Below the pieces are notes generated by a model. It ran no database searches. It saw only the letters and a list, made by a program, of their open reading frames with translations, and was not told the origin of the DNA. From the NCBI GenBank assembly GCA_958299035.1, contig CATQJL010000112.1:59193823-59257822 (forward strand): 64,000 bases of DNA, in the 5' to 3' direction. Origin of the DNA: Cylicocyclus nassatus (Eukaryota > Nematoda > Chromadorea > Rhabditida > Strongylidae). How positions within the stretch are numbered: position 1 is the stretch's first letter; each line of letters starts with the position of its first letter. Of this stretch, positions 12,005-23,531 are shown piece after piece. Position numbers and translations under genes: made by a program.

Positions 12005-12775
12005 CATTCTATAGTCGTCCTCCCCCCACTAGACACAGTGGACGAGTTCGAATTTGAACTAGAGCACGCCGATCGCGGCAGAGCGCGGCACAGTCAAATC
12101 CATTTCAAGCTCATGGAGTATTCTGTTGTGTTTTCTCGTCGTTCCATGTGATTCTTTTTTGTTTTAGTCACCCTTTCAAATGAAAATCGACGAATTTGTT
12201 GTTGCTCAGATGTTTCAAACTTCCATGCTCGTTCAGCTCTATTTTCAGGTAAAGTTGGAAAAACGATGCACCTGAGGAGTTTTGACAAGTAGTTCAATGG
12301 AGCAACACTTTAGGGCATACCGAAAAAGATTTCACTAGCATTCTTTTCAAACTTAGTCGTTTCTACAGGCTCAAATTGGAGCCAGAATGGAAACGAGCAT
12401 AACAGCACGAAACTTCGCTTACAGGCAGCAGAGTCTTACATCCTTATTTAAAAAACTGTTAACATTCAAAAAGTAAAAACGTCGCGAAAACCCAAAAAAA
12501 TCTGTTTATGATTGAAGTAAGGTAGGTGCCATAGTAAGCGAATATTTTGTTCAGGTTGGGGTCCCGCGCAGAATTGACGTCTCTCACCATGCTGGCGCCA
12601 ATCCAAGTGACGTCAGTTCTGCGCGGGACCCCAACCTGAACAAAATATTCGCTTACTCTAGCACCTACCTGAGGGCTGCAGGTGGCGCGCTCTGCTGCAA
12701 CCGGTGTGCTCTGGTTCAAATTCAAAATCGTCCACTAGGTGTCTAGTGGGGAGAGGACGACTATATCTTGATAGC
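12005..12775. repeat. Nested palindrome (fold-back)
   Basis: The outer arms at about 12010-12093 and 12670-12770 are inverted copies (TAGTCGTCCTC, CCACTAGACAC and TTCGAATTTGAAC-type blocks). Inside, 12521-12591 and 12606-12669 form a near-perfect hairpin of about 65 bp per arm; GGGGTCCCGCGCAGAA pairs with TTCTGCGCGGGACCCC. Probably a non-autonomous element with a secondary insertion or two-step palindrome. Confidence 0.75.
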
Positions 12776-13062
12776 ACTAGCAACGCTAACATGCAATAAC
12801 ATATGCCAATAGTCTGCATGCCCGGCTTCGCCTGCATCGAGAATTCAGCTGGCTCAATAAGAATAAGATTGGCGCACAACTTTTAGAGCTCATCTTACTG
12901 TGGTTCGGCTTTCTACTTCTCGTGCAACACAGGGCAAACTTTCCAATCGCATCGCCTTGAATTACCACATCTCACTCATCGTGAAAATGGAAATGAGTTC
13001 TACCACTTTCTACATGGAAGTTGGATTGCTTTGGTAGTATTGGTAATACCCTAAAATCCATA

Positions 13063-13341
13063 CAGTAAGTCCGCCTATCAGATAAGTCCGCCCTATCAGA
13101 TAAGTCCGCAAAGGAACCAACAGTTAAGTCCGCTTTCTTGACAACGAAAGTCGCCCTCGCGCCGCCAAGAGTCTTGCAGATAAGTCCGCTTTCTCATGCT
13201 CAGGATAGGCGAACTTATCTGCTGCGGACTCATCTGATAGTGGATTTAGGAGAGGACTTATCTGGTAGACTTTTGGCGGCGCAGAGGGCGTTTTTTCATC
13301 GATTTTTCGCGTCGAAACTGCAGATAAGTCCGGACTTACTG
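13063..13341. mobile_element. TA-flanked MITE with internal AAGTCCG repeats
   Basis: The ends are CAGTAAGTCCG and CGGACTTACTG, flanked by TA on both sides. The motif CAGATAAGTCCG, or close variants, recurs several times inside in both orientations. Tc1/mariner-type target choice; no coding. Confidence 0.75.
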
Positions 13342-14081
13342 TACTTCACCGCGAAAAGTAGCCTACGGGGTGGACCGGCGTCGAAAACATATGTGTGCGA
13401 AGCATAGGTGCGATAGGGGGAGCCGGGATCTCCCCAGGTGAAGGGGGTCTCGGCTGTTCCCGACCTTCCAGGGTGAAGGGGGTATGTGAGTCTGGGGGGG
13501 GGGGGGGAAGAGAGAAAAGGTAAGAAAGCGTGGTATGAAAAGCTCTAATTTGTACCTTATTTAGGCACAAATTGAAAAAAAATTAAAAATTTTTAAAAGA
13601 AATTAAAAAAATTTAAAAAAAATTGATTATGAAGATCTGTGCTCCTGTCTCACTGCATCAACAAAAAACGAAAGCAATAAGGTTTATCCCAAAAGATGTA
13701 CAAGTTAGGAACAACTTCATTTCCTGCACATCATCATCAACAATATCACTATCGCTAATGTCAGAGACAACAAGTTCGCTGCCTGAAAAATCTTCTTCTT
13801 CCTCCAAAAGGTCATCGGAGTAGAAATAGAATTGCGTGAAAAAGCGTTCTGTGTCGAAATGAATTTGAAACGTTCCTCTTCTTCTGAGCGCTTTTGTGAT
13901 TTTTTTCCTGGCCCTCTGGTAGCACCAGGAAAGTCAGCAGGTAGGTGACCAGTTTCTTCATACCATCTTTTAGGATATAAAAAGTCATACAGTGGCAGCC
14001 TGTCTGGACCAGTTATAGCAATCCTTAAATGACGTTTGTAGATAACAATATGTTTAGTAGAAGATTGAAAACCTTAGGTAA

Positions 14082-14845
14082 TTGCTCAGATGCTCCACCG
14101 TTGTACGACTTCTGCGTTGTGTTCTGATAACAGAAAAGATAGAAAATTCCCTCTCCACCTATGCCGTGCTAGTCGGAATGGAAACTAGCTTTGCTAGTAA
14201 GTCCATCAGATTTTTGCGGTCAGTAATAGGGAAAGAGCCAGATCGCATATGCTTTCGCAACTCGGGAAGAAAATATTGCATACTTTTTTGGGCCTTGTCG
14301 AACACTGGCTTCACCTCCTCTAGCATACGTCTTGTTAGCTGACGAGAAAGCTGCTCAACTTCTTCTCAACAGCATCTGCGAATAGCCGAAAAAAGTAGGT
14401 ATTATGCTGCGCGTTGGTTTTTTTCAATATCATAGATCATAATGTCACAAGGCGAAAATCTTCCAGCAGCATAAAGCACAAAATTGGGTTCGCACACCAG
14501 TCGGGATTTGAGAGCAGTAGCTATGCTTTGTACTAACACCTTCCTTTTGTTCATATCCATGTTTGTGAATTTAGCAGCCTTGAATTCTTCAGCAACCTGA
14601 AGATCAGCAATGGACTTCCTGGACATTTCCTCATTGAAACTAGACAATCTGCTTGGATTCCTTATGCATGAAATCAGAGAGTTTCGCTCAATTGTCAACT
14701 CTGTATCAATGTCGACAACATATTCGTCGGCGTAAGATTCTCCTTCTGCCTCGCTGTTGAACTGGAACACATGCGAATCATCTGCGATTTTGTAAAGTAT
14801 TCTGCCTGCCGTTTCCTCTTCAGACTGCCAACCTTTCCAAAACAT
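14082..14845 (-). pseudogene. hAT transposase C-terminal region, degenerate
   Basis: The main frame (14845 to 14402) starts at an ATG and gives 147 codons of protein-like sequence. Coding similarity then continues in another frame at 14342 to about 14085. There KLVSIPTSTA, an in-frame TAG, and VEREFSIFSVIRT form the hAT dimerisation signature (normally a Ser/Ala-Val-Glu-Arg-x-Phe-Ser pattern). A hAT transposase cuts and pastes elements with 8-bp target duplications; the hAT-type MITEs in this window have such duplications, though their ends differ from this element's. The stop inside the signature and the frame change make it a pseudogene. The N-terminal catalytic part was not found upstream, where a fold-back has inserted at 15239. 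Confidence 0.65.
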
Positions 14846-15238
14846 TGAGGGATAACATGTTATTCTTCTGAATGTCTTAGAGTTTTTGATTCATTGAAAC
14901 CAACCATTCTCTACAAATCAGGTAAGGTGAGTCTAGAGCGTTTTCCTGAAAGTGAACTTCTTCAGCGCTAGGTTCACAGAGTATGGATTCCAGAAAGGGG
15001 CGGGTTTTTGTGTGAAGGTGTGGAAATTCACCAATCTCCCATAGTTTTTTGAGTGTGTGCTAATAATGATGGCATAACTGTCAATCAAAAGAGCATTTTT
15101 TACCAAAAAAACATAAACATATAACAACGATAAGCACGCTCAAATAGACGCGTTCGCTCACGTTCCCATTAGTGCTGATAACGATGTCAATTCACAGCAC
15201 ATTTTTTACTGTTAACTTGCTCCACCTCGCTCTTATTA

Positions 15239-15936
15239 GGTCGTCCAGAAAGTTTTTGCGCATGAATTTCAAAACTCATAACTTCTGATTTTTCCAACCA
15301 GTTACTGCTTTCACTTTTATGTGAAAGGGTGAGTCATGCTCTTTATAATGACATCTCAGTTGCTTAGTAATGGTCATATGTTGCATAGATAGAAGCTCAG
15401 AACTAAAATCACTCAAAATTTGAATTTTTGTGCAGGGTCAAAAAAATCAGAAACTTGCAACAAAAACGGGAGCAGTCGGTATTGTAGGTTCTTTCATCAG
15501 CTCCTCCTAACAGTGCAGAGTTTGCTCCGATTGAGCGTCTCCGTGAAAAGTTATGATTTCCCTGAAAAATGCCAAAATAAATCAAATTCGCCTTTTTGTA
15601 TTGCTTGCTCGGAAATCATAACTTTTCATGGAGACGGTCAATCGGAGCAAACTCTGCACTGTTAGAAAGAGCTGATGAAAGAACCTACAATACCGACTGC
15701 TCCAATTTTTGTTGCAAGTTTCTGATTTTTTACGACCCTGCACAAAAATTCAAATTTTGAGTGATTTTGGTTTTGAGCTTCTATCTATGCAACATATGAC
15801 CATTACTAAGCAGCTGAGATGTCATTATAAAGAGCATGACTTACCCTCTCACAAAAAAAGAAAGCAGTTAAATCGGTCTGAAAAATCAGAAGTTATGAAT
15901 TTTTGAAAATCTTGCGCAAAAACTTTCGGGACGATC
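15239..15936. mobile_element. Palindromic MITE with mariner-like ends
   Basis: The left end GGTCGTCCAGAAAGTTTTTG is mirrored by the right end (CGCAAAAACTTTCGGGACGATC), with TA on both sides. The arms of about 320 bp pair with few mismatches around a loop near 15566-15610. No coding is visible. Confidence 0.8.
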
Positions 15937-15956
15937 TATACAATGTGTTGGATTTT

Positions 15957-16690
15957 ACGGGTCACCGAAGCAAATGATTTTTAGAGCCGGGAAGCAAAGA
16001 AGCTCTAATATGCTGTATACCATTCGAAAGCTGAGGTCATGGAGAATCGACTTAGACCGTCGACTTTTTTGTAGGTCTTCTGTGCCGCGAGATATGAGGG
16101 ATTCTATGTGCTTCAAAAATTAATTGATTTTGTGTCCCCACGTTCTGCTCTCCAAATGAAAGCTACGAGAAAGTCGACGGTCTACGTTTGTTAATGAAGA
16201 CTTGCTCTTTAACACAGATAAAAAATCAGCAGTGATTAGGCCTTCATTTGGCAGAAATCTGCTGTTGAAAATGACCATGTTTTTAGATAAAATGCGGTGT
16301 ATCTCTCGGTAGAGGGGGGCTAGAAAGAAGTCGACGGTCTAGGTCGAATCCTCTTTTCCTGAGCTTTCGAATGGTGTATAGGTTGCTGGGCGAAAAAACT
16401 AACCAGTTTTCAAAAGTGGGGTGGAGATATTTACTATTAGCTTGCTCCAACCCAGCTCCACCAATGTATTGGCTTTTATCGGTTAGCGGAGCAAATGATT
16501 TTTAGAGCCGGGAAGCAAAGAAGCCCTAACATGCTGTATACCGTTCGAAAGCTGAGGTCATGGAGAATCGAAATGGACCGTCGACTTTTTTCTAGGTCTT
16601 CTGTGCCGCGAGATATGAGGTATTTTATGTGCTTCAAAAATTAACTGTTTTTGTGTCCCCACTTTCTGCTCTCCAAAATGCTACGAGGAT
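15957..16690 (+). repeat. Direct repeat pair, about 205 bp
   Basis: The block starting AATGATTTTTAGAGCCGGGA (about 15972) recurs near 16497 and stays similar through CTGCTCTCCAAA at about 16160 and 16677. Between them, near 16190-16430, related GTCGACGGTCTA-type sequence occurs partly inverted. This looks like an internal repeat array of the surrounding element. Confidence 0.65.
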
Positions 16691-17129
16691 AAATAAATAA
16701 TATAAATAAATATAAATACCGTTTCTTTAGTAAATTTATGAGTGTACTTGTTGTTTGAGGTACTTAGCCTGCAAAACCTTTAAATAACAATTTTTATCAT
16801 ATTCTTAGAGTACAATACCAATCTCAGCCCAGGTGAAGGGGGTCATCGGGAGTTTGGCCTCAAAGTGAAGGGGGTAAGATCCATTACTCCCCCTATCGCA
16901 ACTATGCCCCTGAGCCGGGAGCAAGGTGACTTCCTTCACCAAAAGCCGAGAAGAAAATCAACAGTGAGGTAAGGGTAAGCAAAGGAGATATTTGTACGGG
17001 AATTGCCGTGGTACAACGTTCCCATCTAGCTTCAGGAAATAATTTATTTGCCTAAAGTCCGTTCATAGAAGTACCTAATAAAATGTGTGCTTAGTAAATT
17101 CTGGACAATTACGAGATTTCGACATAAAA

Positions 17130-17960
17130 AATTATATATTCTGTAGATGAACAACTTGTACAAGGAAATAGAGACCATCGAAACCGCCTAGTCCTCCGTT
17201 TTCAGATGATAAATAGTATGTCTGAGATCCGTCCAAAAAACTGCCTGTGTGAAGGGTGTGCTAGTGATTTTTGGAGAGTTTCGAGTTTTTAACATTAAAA
17301 AATCGTAACTTTCGTAGATGAACAACGTGTACAAGGAAATAGTCACCTTTGGAACCGTCTCGTCCTCCGCTTTCAGAAAATATATACTATACCTGGGGTT
17401 CGTTACAAAAAGTGCCGGGTGAATGGTGGGTGAGACTTTTATAATGGGGGTGCTCAAGTAGACGTCTTTTTACAATGGTAAAAAAAGCCTGTTCTTGAGC
17501 ACTCCCATTATAGCAGTCTCACCCACCCTTCACCGGGCACTTTTTGTAATGAACCTCAGGCAAAGTATATATTTTCTGAAAGCGGAGGACGACAAGGTTC
17601 TAATGGTGACCATCTCCATGTACTAACTGTTCATCTTCAGAAGTTACGGATTTTTCTATCCTAAAAACTCGTGAATATCCAGAAATCACTACCCACACTC
17701 TTCACCAGGCACTTTTTCAACAGACTCCAGGCAAACTATATATTCTCTAAAAGCGGAAGACAAGTTGGTTTTAAAAACATTCACCTTGCTGACGTTGCTG
17801 TCCATCTACAGAAATTACGAATTTCTTCTTTTAAAAAATTTGTAAATGCTCAAAAATTGTCTAAGTTTTTCCAAAACAAATGTTCTCGCATGCACTTCTA
17901 TGGTGATTTCAAAAACAGGCAGGGTGATGTAAAAAAGGCATAAGGAAATGTTAAAGAATA
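17130..17960. repeat. Fold-back built of tandem sub-units
   Basis: Units of about 150 bp contain GTAGATGAACAAC, CTCCGCTTTCAG and GTGCCGGGTGAA-type motifs. They occur twice on the left (17140-17440) and twice in inverted orientation on the right (17510-17830), around a dyad near 17475. There is no coding. Confidence 0.65.
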
Positions 17961-18119
17961 CAAGGTGCTGGTCAAAAATATAACTGTGTGCCAATACAGC
18001 AGCACATCGGCTCACATTTCAGAAGACAACCAGTGATGGCAAGGAATTGAAAATTATAAACTTTGACTAGGAAAAATGATGAACACCATGGATTCCCCCC
18101 CCCCCTTGGTCGACGTTTT

Positions 18120-18224
18120 GTAATTTCTCTACCAAGTGAAACACCCTTCACCCTGGAGGGGCTGCGACCACTGTGACCCCCTTCACCCTGGAGGAGTCAT
18201 TCTCACCTTATCGCACCTATGCTA
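18120..18224 (-). repeat. Isolated hAT-type element terminus
   Basis: CACCCTTCACCCTGGAGG, CCCCCTTCACCCTGGAGG and TATCGCACCTATGC match, inverted, the left terminus at 13402-13490. This is either the true right end of a larger 13402-18224 element or a separate fragment. Confidence 0.55.
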
Positions 18225-18463
18225 CAAGGTAGTTCACAAACCTCCGCGGAAATCTTGCTCCACCTGAGTTCGAATCCAAAATATAAAAAATTTCAAATAG
18301 CCAAAAAAATCGTATATTCGTTCATAGTTTCCATGGCTACAGTACGACCAACAAAAATATTTCAAGTGCGATTATGTCGCGATTTCGGGATTTTTGCAAA
18401 CAATTTGATTTTTGTTGTTTATGATACTGAGCCGTGATCCGAGATTGTTAACAGTTTATTGGG

Positions 18464-18491
18464 TGACGTTTCGGCAAGTCGCCTTCTTCAG
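18464..18491 (-). ncRNA. Hammerhead-like ribozyme motif (candidate)
   Basis: On the minus strand, CTGAAGA is followed by a GGC/GCC stem closed by GACTT, then GAAAC and GTC. These are the CUGANGA and GAAA core pieces of hammerhead ribozymes, which Penelope-like elements are known to carry in their terminal repeats. One A is unpaired at the base of stem II, and stems I/III were not verified. A second copy is at 21974-22000. Confidence 0.35.
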
Positions 18492-18697
18492 AGCCTGGAA
18501 TGGACAGAACGACTTGCAAACTATCCGACCAAACAACTCTGCAGCTATGCAAACAAAACTCTAAGACTTTGGTAGACCGATAGTTAACTGCCTGACCAAA
18601 CACTCACCTTTTGAAACGCCGATGGAATTCTGATGCCAGAGCGAGAGCAATATGGTTAAATGCTAATGGCACGGCTATTTATAACGTCTCCGCCGGG

Positions 18698-21386
18698 TCA
18701 GATCTGACCTAGGTACGGAGCGAGTTCACGAGTGATGGATAGGCATTCTTCCTTACGATTCATTTTAGGGCTTTTGGCATGGATCCAAAAGGCCTCTAAA
18801 CATTTGCGAGCCGGTGTATGTGATTCATGCGCCAGGATTTTCACTGAAACGTCAAAATTTGTCTCCGCGTGTTTCAGCGTCCTGTGAGTGCCTAGTGGGG
18901 TGGAGGTTCGTGATCTATCCCTGCCGTCTAAGTGCTCTCTAATTGCGAACACATAGCGGCCGCGCTGTCTCGCCTATGTACTCGTCGCCGCAGTTCGCGC
19001 AGGTAATAAGATAGATGACCCCCGTCGCCATGCAGTCTCCGCACCTACCCTCAGGGCATATAATGCAATTGGGCGTAGTGCAGCCGCGATCATAGATGCG
19101 ATTGCGGACCAAAATGCTTTTAAGGTTATTAGGGGGTGTTTTCACTATTGCAACTGTATTTTCCAGCCCACATTTCCTCAGACACTGTCGAAAGGCAGTG
19201 CTCACTTCATCGGAAATATAGGGGATGCAGAAAGGTATCTTATCAACTGTGCTCGTTCTGTCTACCTCGGTACGGCGATTTTCACCCCTCCTTGCTGTTC
19301 TACCACGATTTTCGTACCCATTGGAGGCCGCAATTTTCCGCGCAAGCGCCACTGATTCCACTCTTTCTGTCCACTGGAAACACGAAGAGCTGTCCGGAAC
19401 ATATTCTTGATGATGGCTTTCTTTGTTTGACGCGGATGAGCTGATCGGAAATGGACAAGAATATTTTTATTACTTGGCTTGCGGTACCATTTTGTCATGC
19501 ACACACCTGAGGATATATTAACCTGCACATTCAAAAATGGCAACCATTCATTGTTAGGCCTTTCCCTCGTGAGCTTTATGTATGCAGATTGCACATTAAG
19601 TACTCTAAAACAATTGTCAACCTCTGCCTGTGTTGAACAGATTATGAAACAATCGTCAATGTATCTGCAATACAGCAATGGGCGGCATTCCAAGACTGGC
19701 GCTTCGATCTTGGCCATGAAGGCTACCGCAAGTGTAGGCGCTAACCTTTGTCCCATCGCCAAACCTCTTACTTGCGCGTAATAGCTCCCATGCCACTTGA
19801 AAATGTTGCATTCTAAACACGCTTTGAGAAGTGTCATAAGCTGTGGGATTGAGAGCCCGTAAGGGTTTATGTTAGTTTCGTTACCCGTGAGAAGCTCAGA
19901 GACAGCTTGCAGCGCACGCTCATTACTAACGTTGGTTTAGAGGGCGCTAACATCAAATGATTCCATGACACTGTTGCGATCAATGCGTTTTTCGCGCAGG
20001 CGCTCCAAAAACATATTTGTGTTGGCCAAGTGTGAAGGGATGAATCTGAGCAATTGTACTAAAATACAATTGAGAAACCAGCCGATTCTATCCGTAGGCC
20101 CTCCCACACAACTTATTATGGGGCGTACCTTGAATGTGGAAGGTTCTATGAAGGCCAAATCAGTGTCAGATTGGAGCTTGTGCGTCTTTATCGGAAGATA
20201 TAGCACGGGACAGGCGGGCAGCTCGATTTTGAGGCGCGCTATGGTATCTTGCGACAAATTCGCAGCTTTGGCTATTTTGACCCACTCTCTATTGAGTTTG
20301 CGATACTGCTTTTGGAATTCGGCACTAGACGAAGCTCGATATAGCGAGATGTCTTGGAGATGCCTTTCCGTTATCGCAAGAACTAGCTCATGAGGTATGA
20401 CAACAAACTCGCCTCCTTTATCGCTAGTGGAAAGTCTTAATCTGCGCCGAGTTAACTAGCTGCTGAATTTGTCTGATGCCCTGCTTTTGCGCGATGGTTA
20501 GATTCGAAGGCGTTCTGTGCTGGCGCAACCTAGTTATGGTTCTGAACACTTCGTCTGCAAAGAGACGGAAGTTGATATCAACGCTAGGGTTCGCCGTCTG
20601 CTGTTTAAAGAACGCACGTGGGAACGGTATGGAGAGACATGTGTTGGTTGATCTTTGATTTCCACCCACACTCTCTAGGTTCGCCTTTTTGCGGAGCCTG
20701 TCTTGCAGTTCGTGTAGACTACAGGTGATTTTGCGCAGAACCAATGTAGAGATGGGCTGTGTTGGCGAAAAGCTAGGACCCAACTCTAAGACGGATCTCG
20801 CATTTTCTGGAAGCGAAAACCCCCCAATCACTGTGACTCGTGATGTTCTGGATATATAATCCGTTGCCATAGCGGAGTTGTGTTCGCTCTTATCAAAAGG
20901 ACTCATTGCGCTCAGTGAACTGGCAGCGCTGCTACGTGACCTATACAAAAGTCTATCAAACTTTCTCTGCAGAGTCGCTTTGACGCTAGATCGAATATGA
21001 TCGCAAATCGTAACTGACCCACCCACTATTCTCCTCCAGAGACGATCTTCCAGAAACCGTGAACAACACTGCTCTTTTGATACACACTTATTCAAGTATG
21101 TGTACATCTGATTCTTCTTGTTACGCAAGGCGATTTGCAGCAAATGTAGTTGGATTTTCTTCACTCTCTGATCGTTCTCTGGCAGACCGCATAGATCGCG
21201 GATCCGTTTGCGTGCAATAAAGTTCGGGATCAAACGGTTTCGTAGACAGCGGTGGAGAAAGTAGATGGACTGTCTAGCTGATACGATCTTTTGTCTCAGC
21301 GGCAGTACTTCCTTGACGAGTCGATGGTATTCGGCTGGCACATTGCGGAGTAGATGAAATGTGCGACCCTCTATGAACCTCGGCAT
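18698..21386 (-). pseudogene. Penelope-like reverse transcriptase with GIY-YIG endonuclease
   Basis: It would copy element RNA at a nicked target. The N-terminal frame starts MPRFIEGRTFHLLRN at 21386 and runs 320 codons to 20424. The same protein then continues in other frames: a DKGGEFVV motif near 20415, KVRPIISCVGGPTDRIGW near 20110, and GLAMGQRLAPTLAV near 19755. The RT catalytic segment YCRYIDDCFI is near 19660. The endonuclease follows, with GVIYLITCANCGDEYIGET near 18990. Downstream is a further C-terminal segment (AFWIHAKSPKMNRKEE) near 18775. Domain order and YIDD are as expected for the family. At least four stops or frameshifts break it, so this copy is inactive. Confidence 0.88.
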
Positions 21387-21437
21387 GGTGTTGATATTGT
21401 TGTTTATGATACTGAGCCGTGATCCGAGATTGTTATC

Positions 21438-21957
21438 GTCTTTTCACCCCGTTGTAGCGGGCACGCAGCCTCAGACGCTCTCCCGCGAAGCGGTTTTGAC
21501 CGCGTCGCAGGGTCGATACGGTTGATCAGCTGTTCATCCGTTCGCTGCCACAAGAATTGATGAGTTCTGGATAATTTTTGTATCTTTTTGCTTGCAGGTT
21601 GCAACAAAAGGATGGAAGATAAGTTGAAAAGTGTTCAAGTTTATTTATGAGTGATATCTTGATTACATGAACGAAAATTTCAAAGACTGGCTGACATTGC
21701 ACTTAGATTGGATAGTCAGCTTTTTCAGTGAACAATTCACTTATATATAAAGTTAACAGACTTTCTCGACTCACCTTCCAACCTTTTGTTGCAACCTGCA
21801 AGCAAAAAGATAATGAAATTATCAAAAACTCACCTATTCCCGTGGCGGCGGACGGATGGATAGCTGATCAGCCGTATCGACCCTGCGCCGCGGTCAAAAC
21901 CGTTTCGCGGGAGAGCGTCTGAGGCTGCGTGCCCGCTACAACGGGGTGAAAGGACGA
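21438..21957. repeat. Inverted repeat flanking Penelope 5' end
   Basis: 21438-21618 and 21776-21957 are inverted copies; for example GCGGGCACGCAGCCTCAGAC at 21458 has its mirror near 21918-21940. About 155 bp separates the arms. This is the inverted pseudo-LTR junction of the Penelope-like element. Confidence 0.75.
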
Positions 21958-21973
21958 TAACAGTTTATTGGCT

Positions 21974-22000
21974 GACGTTTCGGCAAGTCGCCTTCTTCAA
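21974..22000 (-). ncRNA. Second hammerhead-like motif (degraded)
   Basis: Same block as 18464-18491, but the core reads TTGAAGA instead of CTGAAGA, so the conserved C is lost. Probably not catalytic. Confidence 0.2.
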
Positions 22001-22690
22001 AGCCTGGAATGGACAGAACGACGTGCAAACTATTCGACCAAACGTCTCTGCAGCTATGCAAACAAAACTTTAAGACTTTGGTAGACCGATAGTTAACTGC
22101 CTGACCAAACACTCACCTTTTGAATATCAACACCATGCCGAGGTTCATAGAGAGTCGCACATTCCATCTACTCCGCAATTTGATTTTTCTCGAAAATTAG
22201 GGCTTATCTAAAGCTGAAAATTCGTGGTTATACTTCTAAAGGTTCATACTACAGAAATCACCCATGTGAGAGAAGCTCAGGATTGCTTCGGCAAAAATAT
22301 GCCAAATTTGGTTTTCTCAGTTCTCAGCCATGGAATAACCGCGAAGTTATGCGTACGAGTGCCTCGCATAGTGAATTCATGTGTGAGCAAGTTAGGGGTT
22401 CATAGGAGTTTTCTGAACGGAGATACGATTTTTTTCGTTTTTTAGTCAGAATATTCATAAAATCATTCAAATTCGCTTCTATTCTCTTGCAAAAAAAAGA
22501 GTTTTTCTTTGAGTTATCGGTCTTGCGTGGAAAAGCTCCGCGAGCAGCTTTTGTTAACTGTTAAATTGTGATGTTCGACATCGCGTGGTGACTTTCAAAG
22601 TCATCATTATGCGATCACGGAAAGGGCATACGGGTAGTAAAGCCAGTGCGAACCTCTGCGAAACAGAGATGACGCACTGGAAATGATGAT

Positions 22691-22936
22691 CAGGGCTTGG
22701 CACGAGGTGGCTAGTTGAAAATGCAAAAAACGAAGTCCCCCTTGACCTTTGCAAATTCTTACGAAGTCCCCTTTGACCCTAGACTATATTCCCCAAAAAA
22801 TCCCCAAAAAACGAAACGTCGACTAAGAAAACGTCACAGTTTTTGCGTCTTTTCGGTCTCAAAAACGAAACCCCCTTTGCTTTTTGTCCCAAAAACGACA
22901 TCCAGCTTGCTTACAAGCCACCTGTGTCGAGCCCTG
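22691..22936. mobile_element. hAT MITE (family 2, copy 1) with perfect 8-bp duplication
   Basis: The ends are CAGGGCTTGGCACGAGGTGG and the inverse of CAGGGCTCGACACAGGTGGC. The 8-bp target duplication ATGATGAT is exact (22683-22690 and 22937-22944). The body has Thr-rich, AAAACGAAA-like simple sequence and no real ORF. An inverted relative is at 32796-33010. Confidence 0.9.
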
Positions 22937-23311
22937 ATGATGATAACAGCAAAATGTTGAAGAGGCCACCTTTGAGGTCCCTTTACAAGCCAGCACTAAT
23001 TAACTTCCAGTTCAGATATTTCTATCTATACTCCTTCCGCTGCACCTTCAAAGCAGAAATCCTTGTTTGAGGTTTTGAGAGGCTCTCTTGATAGAATCGA
23101 ACTTGCTATGTAGACAAATAATTGGACATACCATCTCTCACCACGATCTATCTGACATGATCTTCCTATGTACCCATTATATTACAAATGTGGATGAAGG
23201 AAGGGGGAGGAGGGGTATGAGAGTCGTTCCTAGACATGGCCATTTTTCTAATTCTTTCCTTGAAGGCGAAATCCAACCTGAAAAGGGGCTACCCTTGCCA
23301 TGCCTTGAACG

Positions 23312-23531
23312 TGTCAGGATAAAGGTCTGCAGGTCCTTTACCTGATGTGTAGCGGGATTTACATTAGTCTTACTATAATGTTTAATATACAAGTTATATA
23401 CAAAAGGGGAAAGGGGGAAAGGGGAAGAGGGAACCGTCTCCTGACGGCGGGCGGAGATCACTGCCAGAGGTTCGTTATCTTAAGCCAACCTCCATCGCGA
23501 GCAGCTGTTGGGTAATAGCTGCGTCCCGACA
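23312..23531 (-). repeat. LTR (3' LTR in element orientation)
   Basis: Begins TGTCAGGATAAAGG and ends GCGTCCCGACA on the plus strand. It differs from the partner at 29087-29306 at only one position I could see (GCGGGATTT versus GCGGGGTTT). Confidence 0.85.

Larger units (their letters stand above)
13402..16912. mobile_element. hAT-type element with inverted ends
   Basis: The left end GCATAGGTGCGATAGGGGGA is matched in inverse orientation at about 16890-16912, where the reverse complement reads GCATAGTTGCGATAGGGGGA. Both are followed inward by repeated AGGTGAAGGGGGT-type motifs. The interval holds the hAT transposase relic and a nested fold-back. I could not find a clean 8-bp target duplication. 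An alternative right end is the similar terminus at 18120-18224, so the true boundary is uncertain. Confidence 0.5.
18411..22185 (-). mobile_element. Penelope-like retroelement with inverted terminal part
   Basis: The RT/GIY-YIG frames lie on the minus strand at 18698-21386. A block of about 40 bp (TGTTTATGATACTGAGCCGT...) is directly repeated at 18414-18450 and 21396-21437. The terminal block TGACGTTTCGGCAAGTCGCC occurs at 18463 and 21973 with about 150 bp of shared flank. At 22133 the plus strand carries the start of the same ORF (MPRFIESRTFHLL), an inverted partial copy. Such direct and inverted partial terminal copies (pseudo-LTRs) are typical of Penelope-like elements. Confidence 0.8.
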
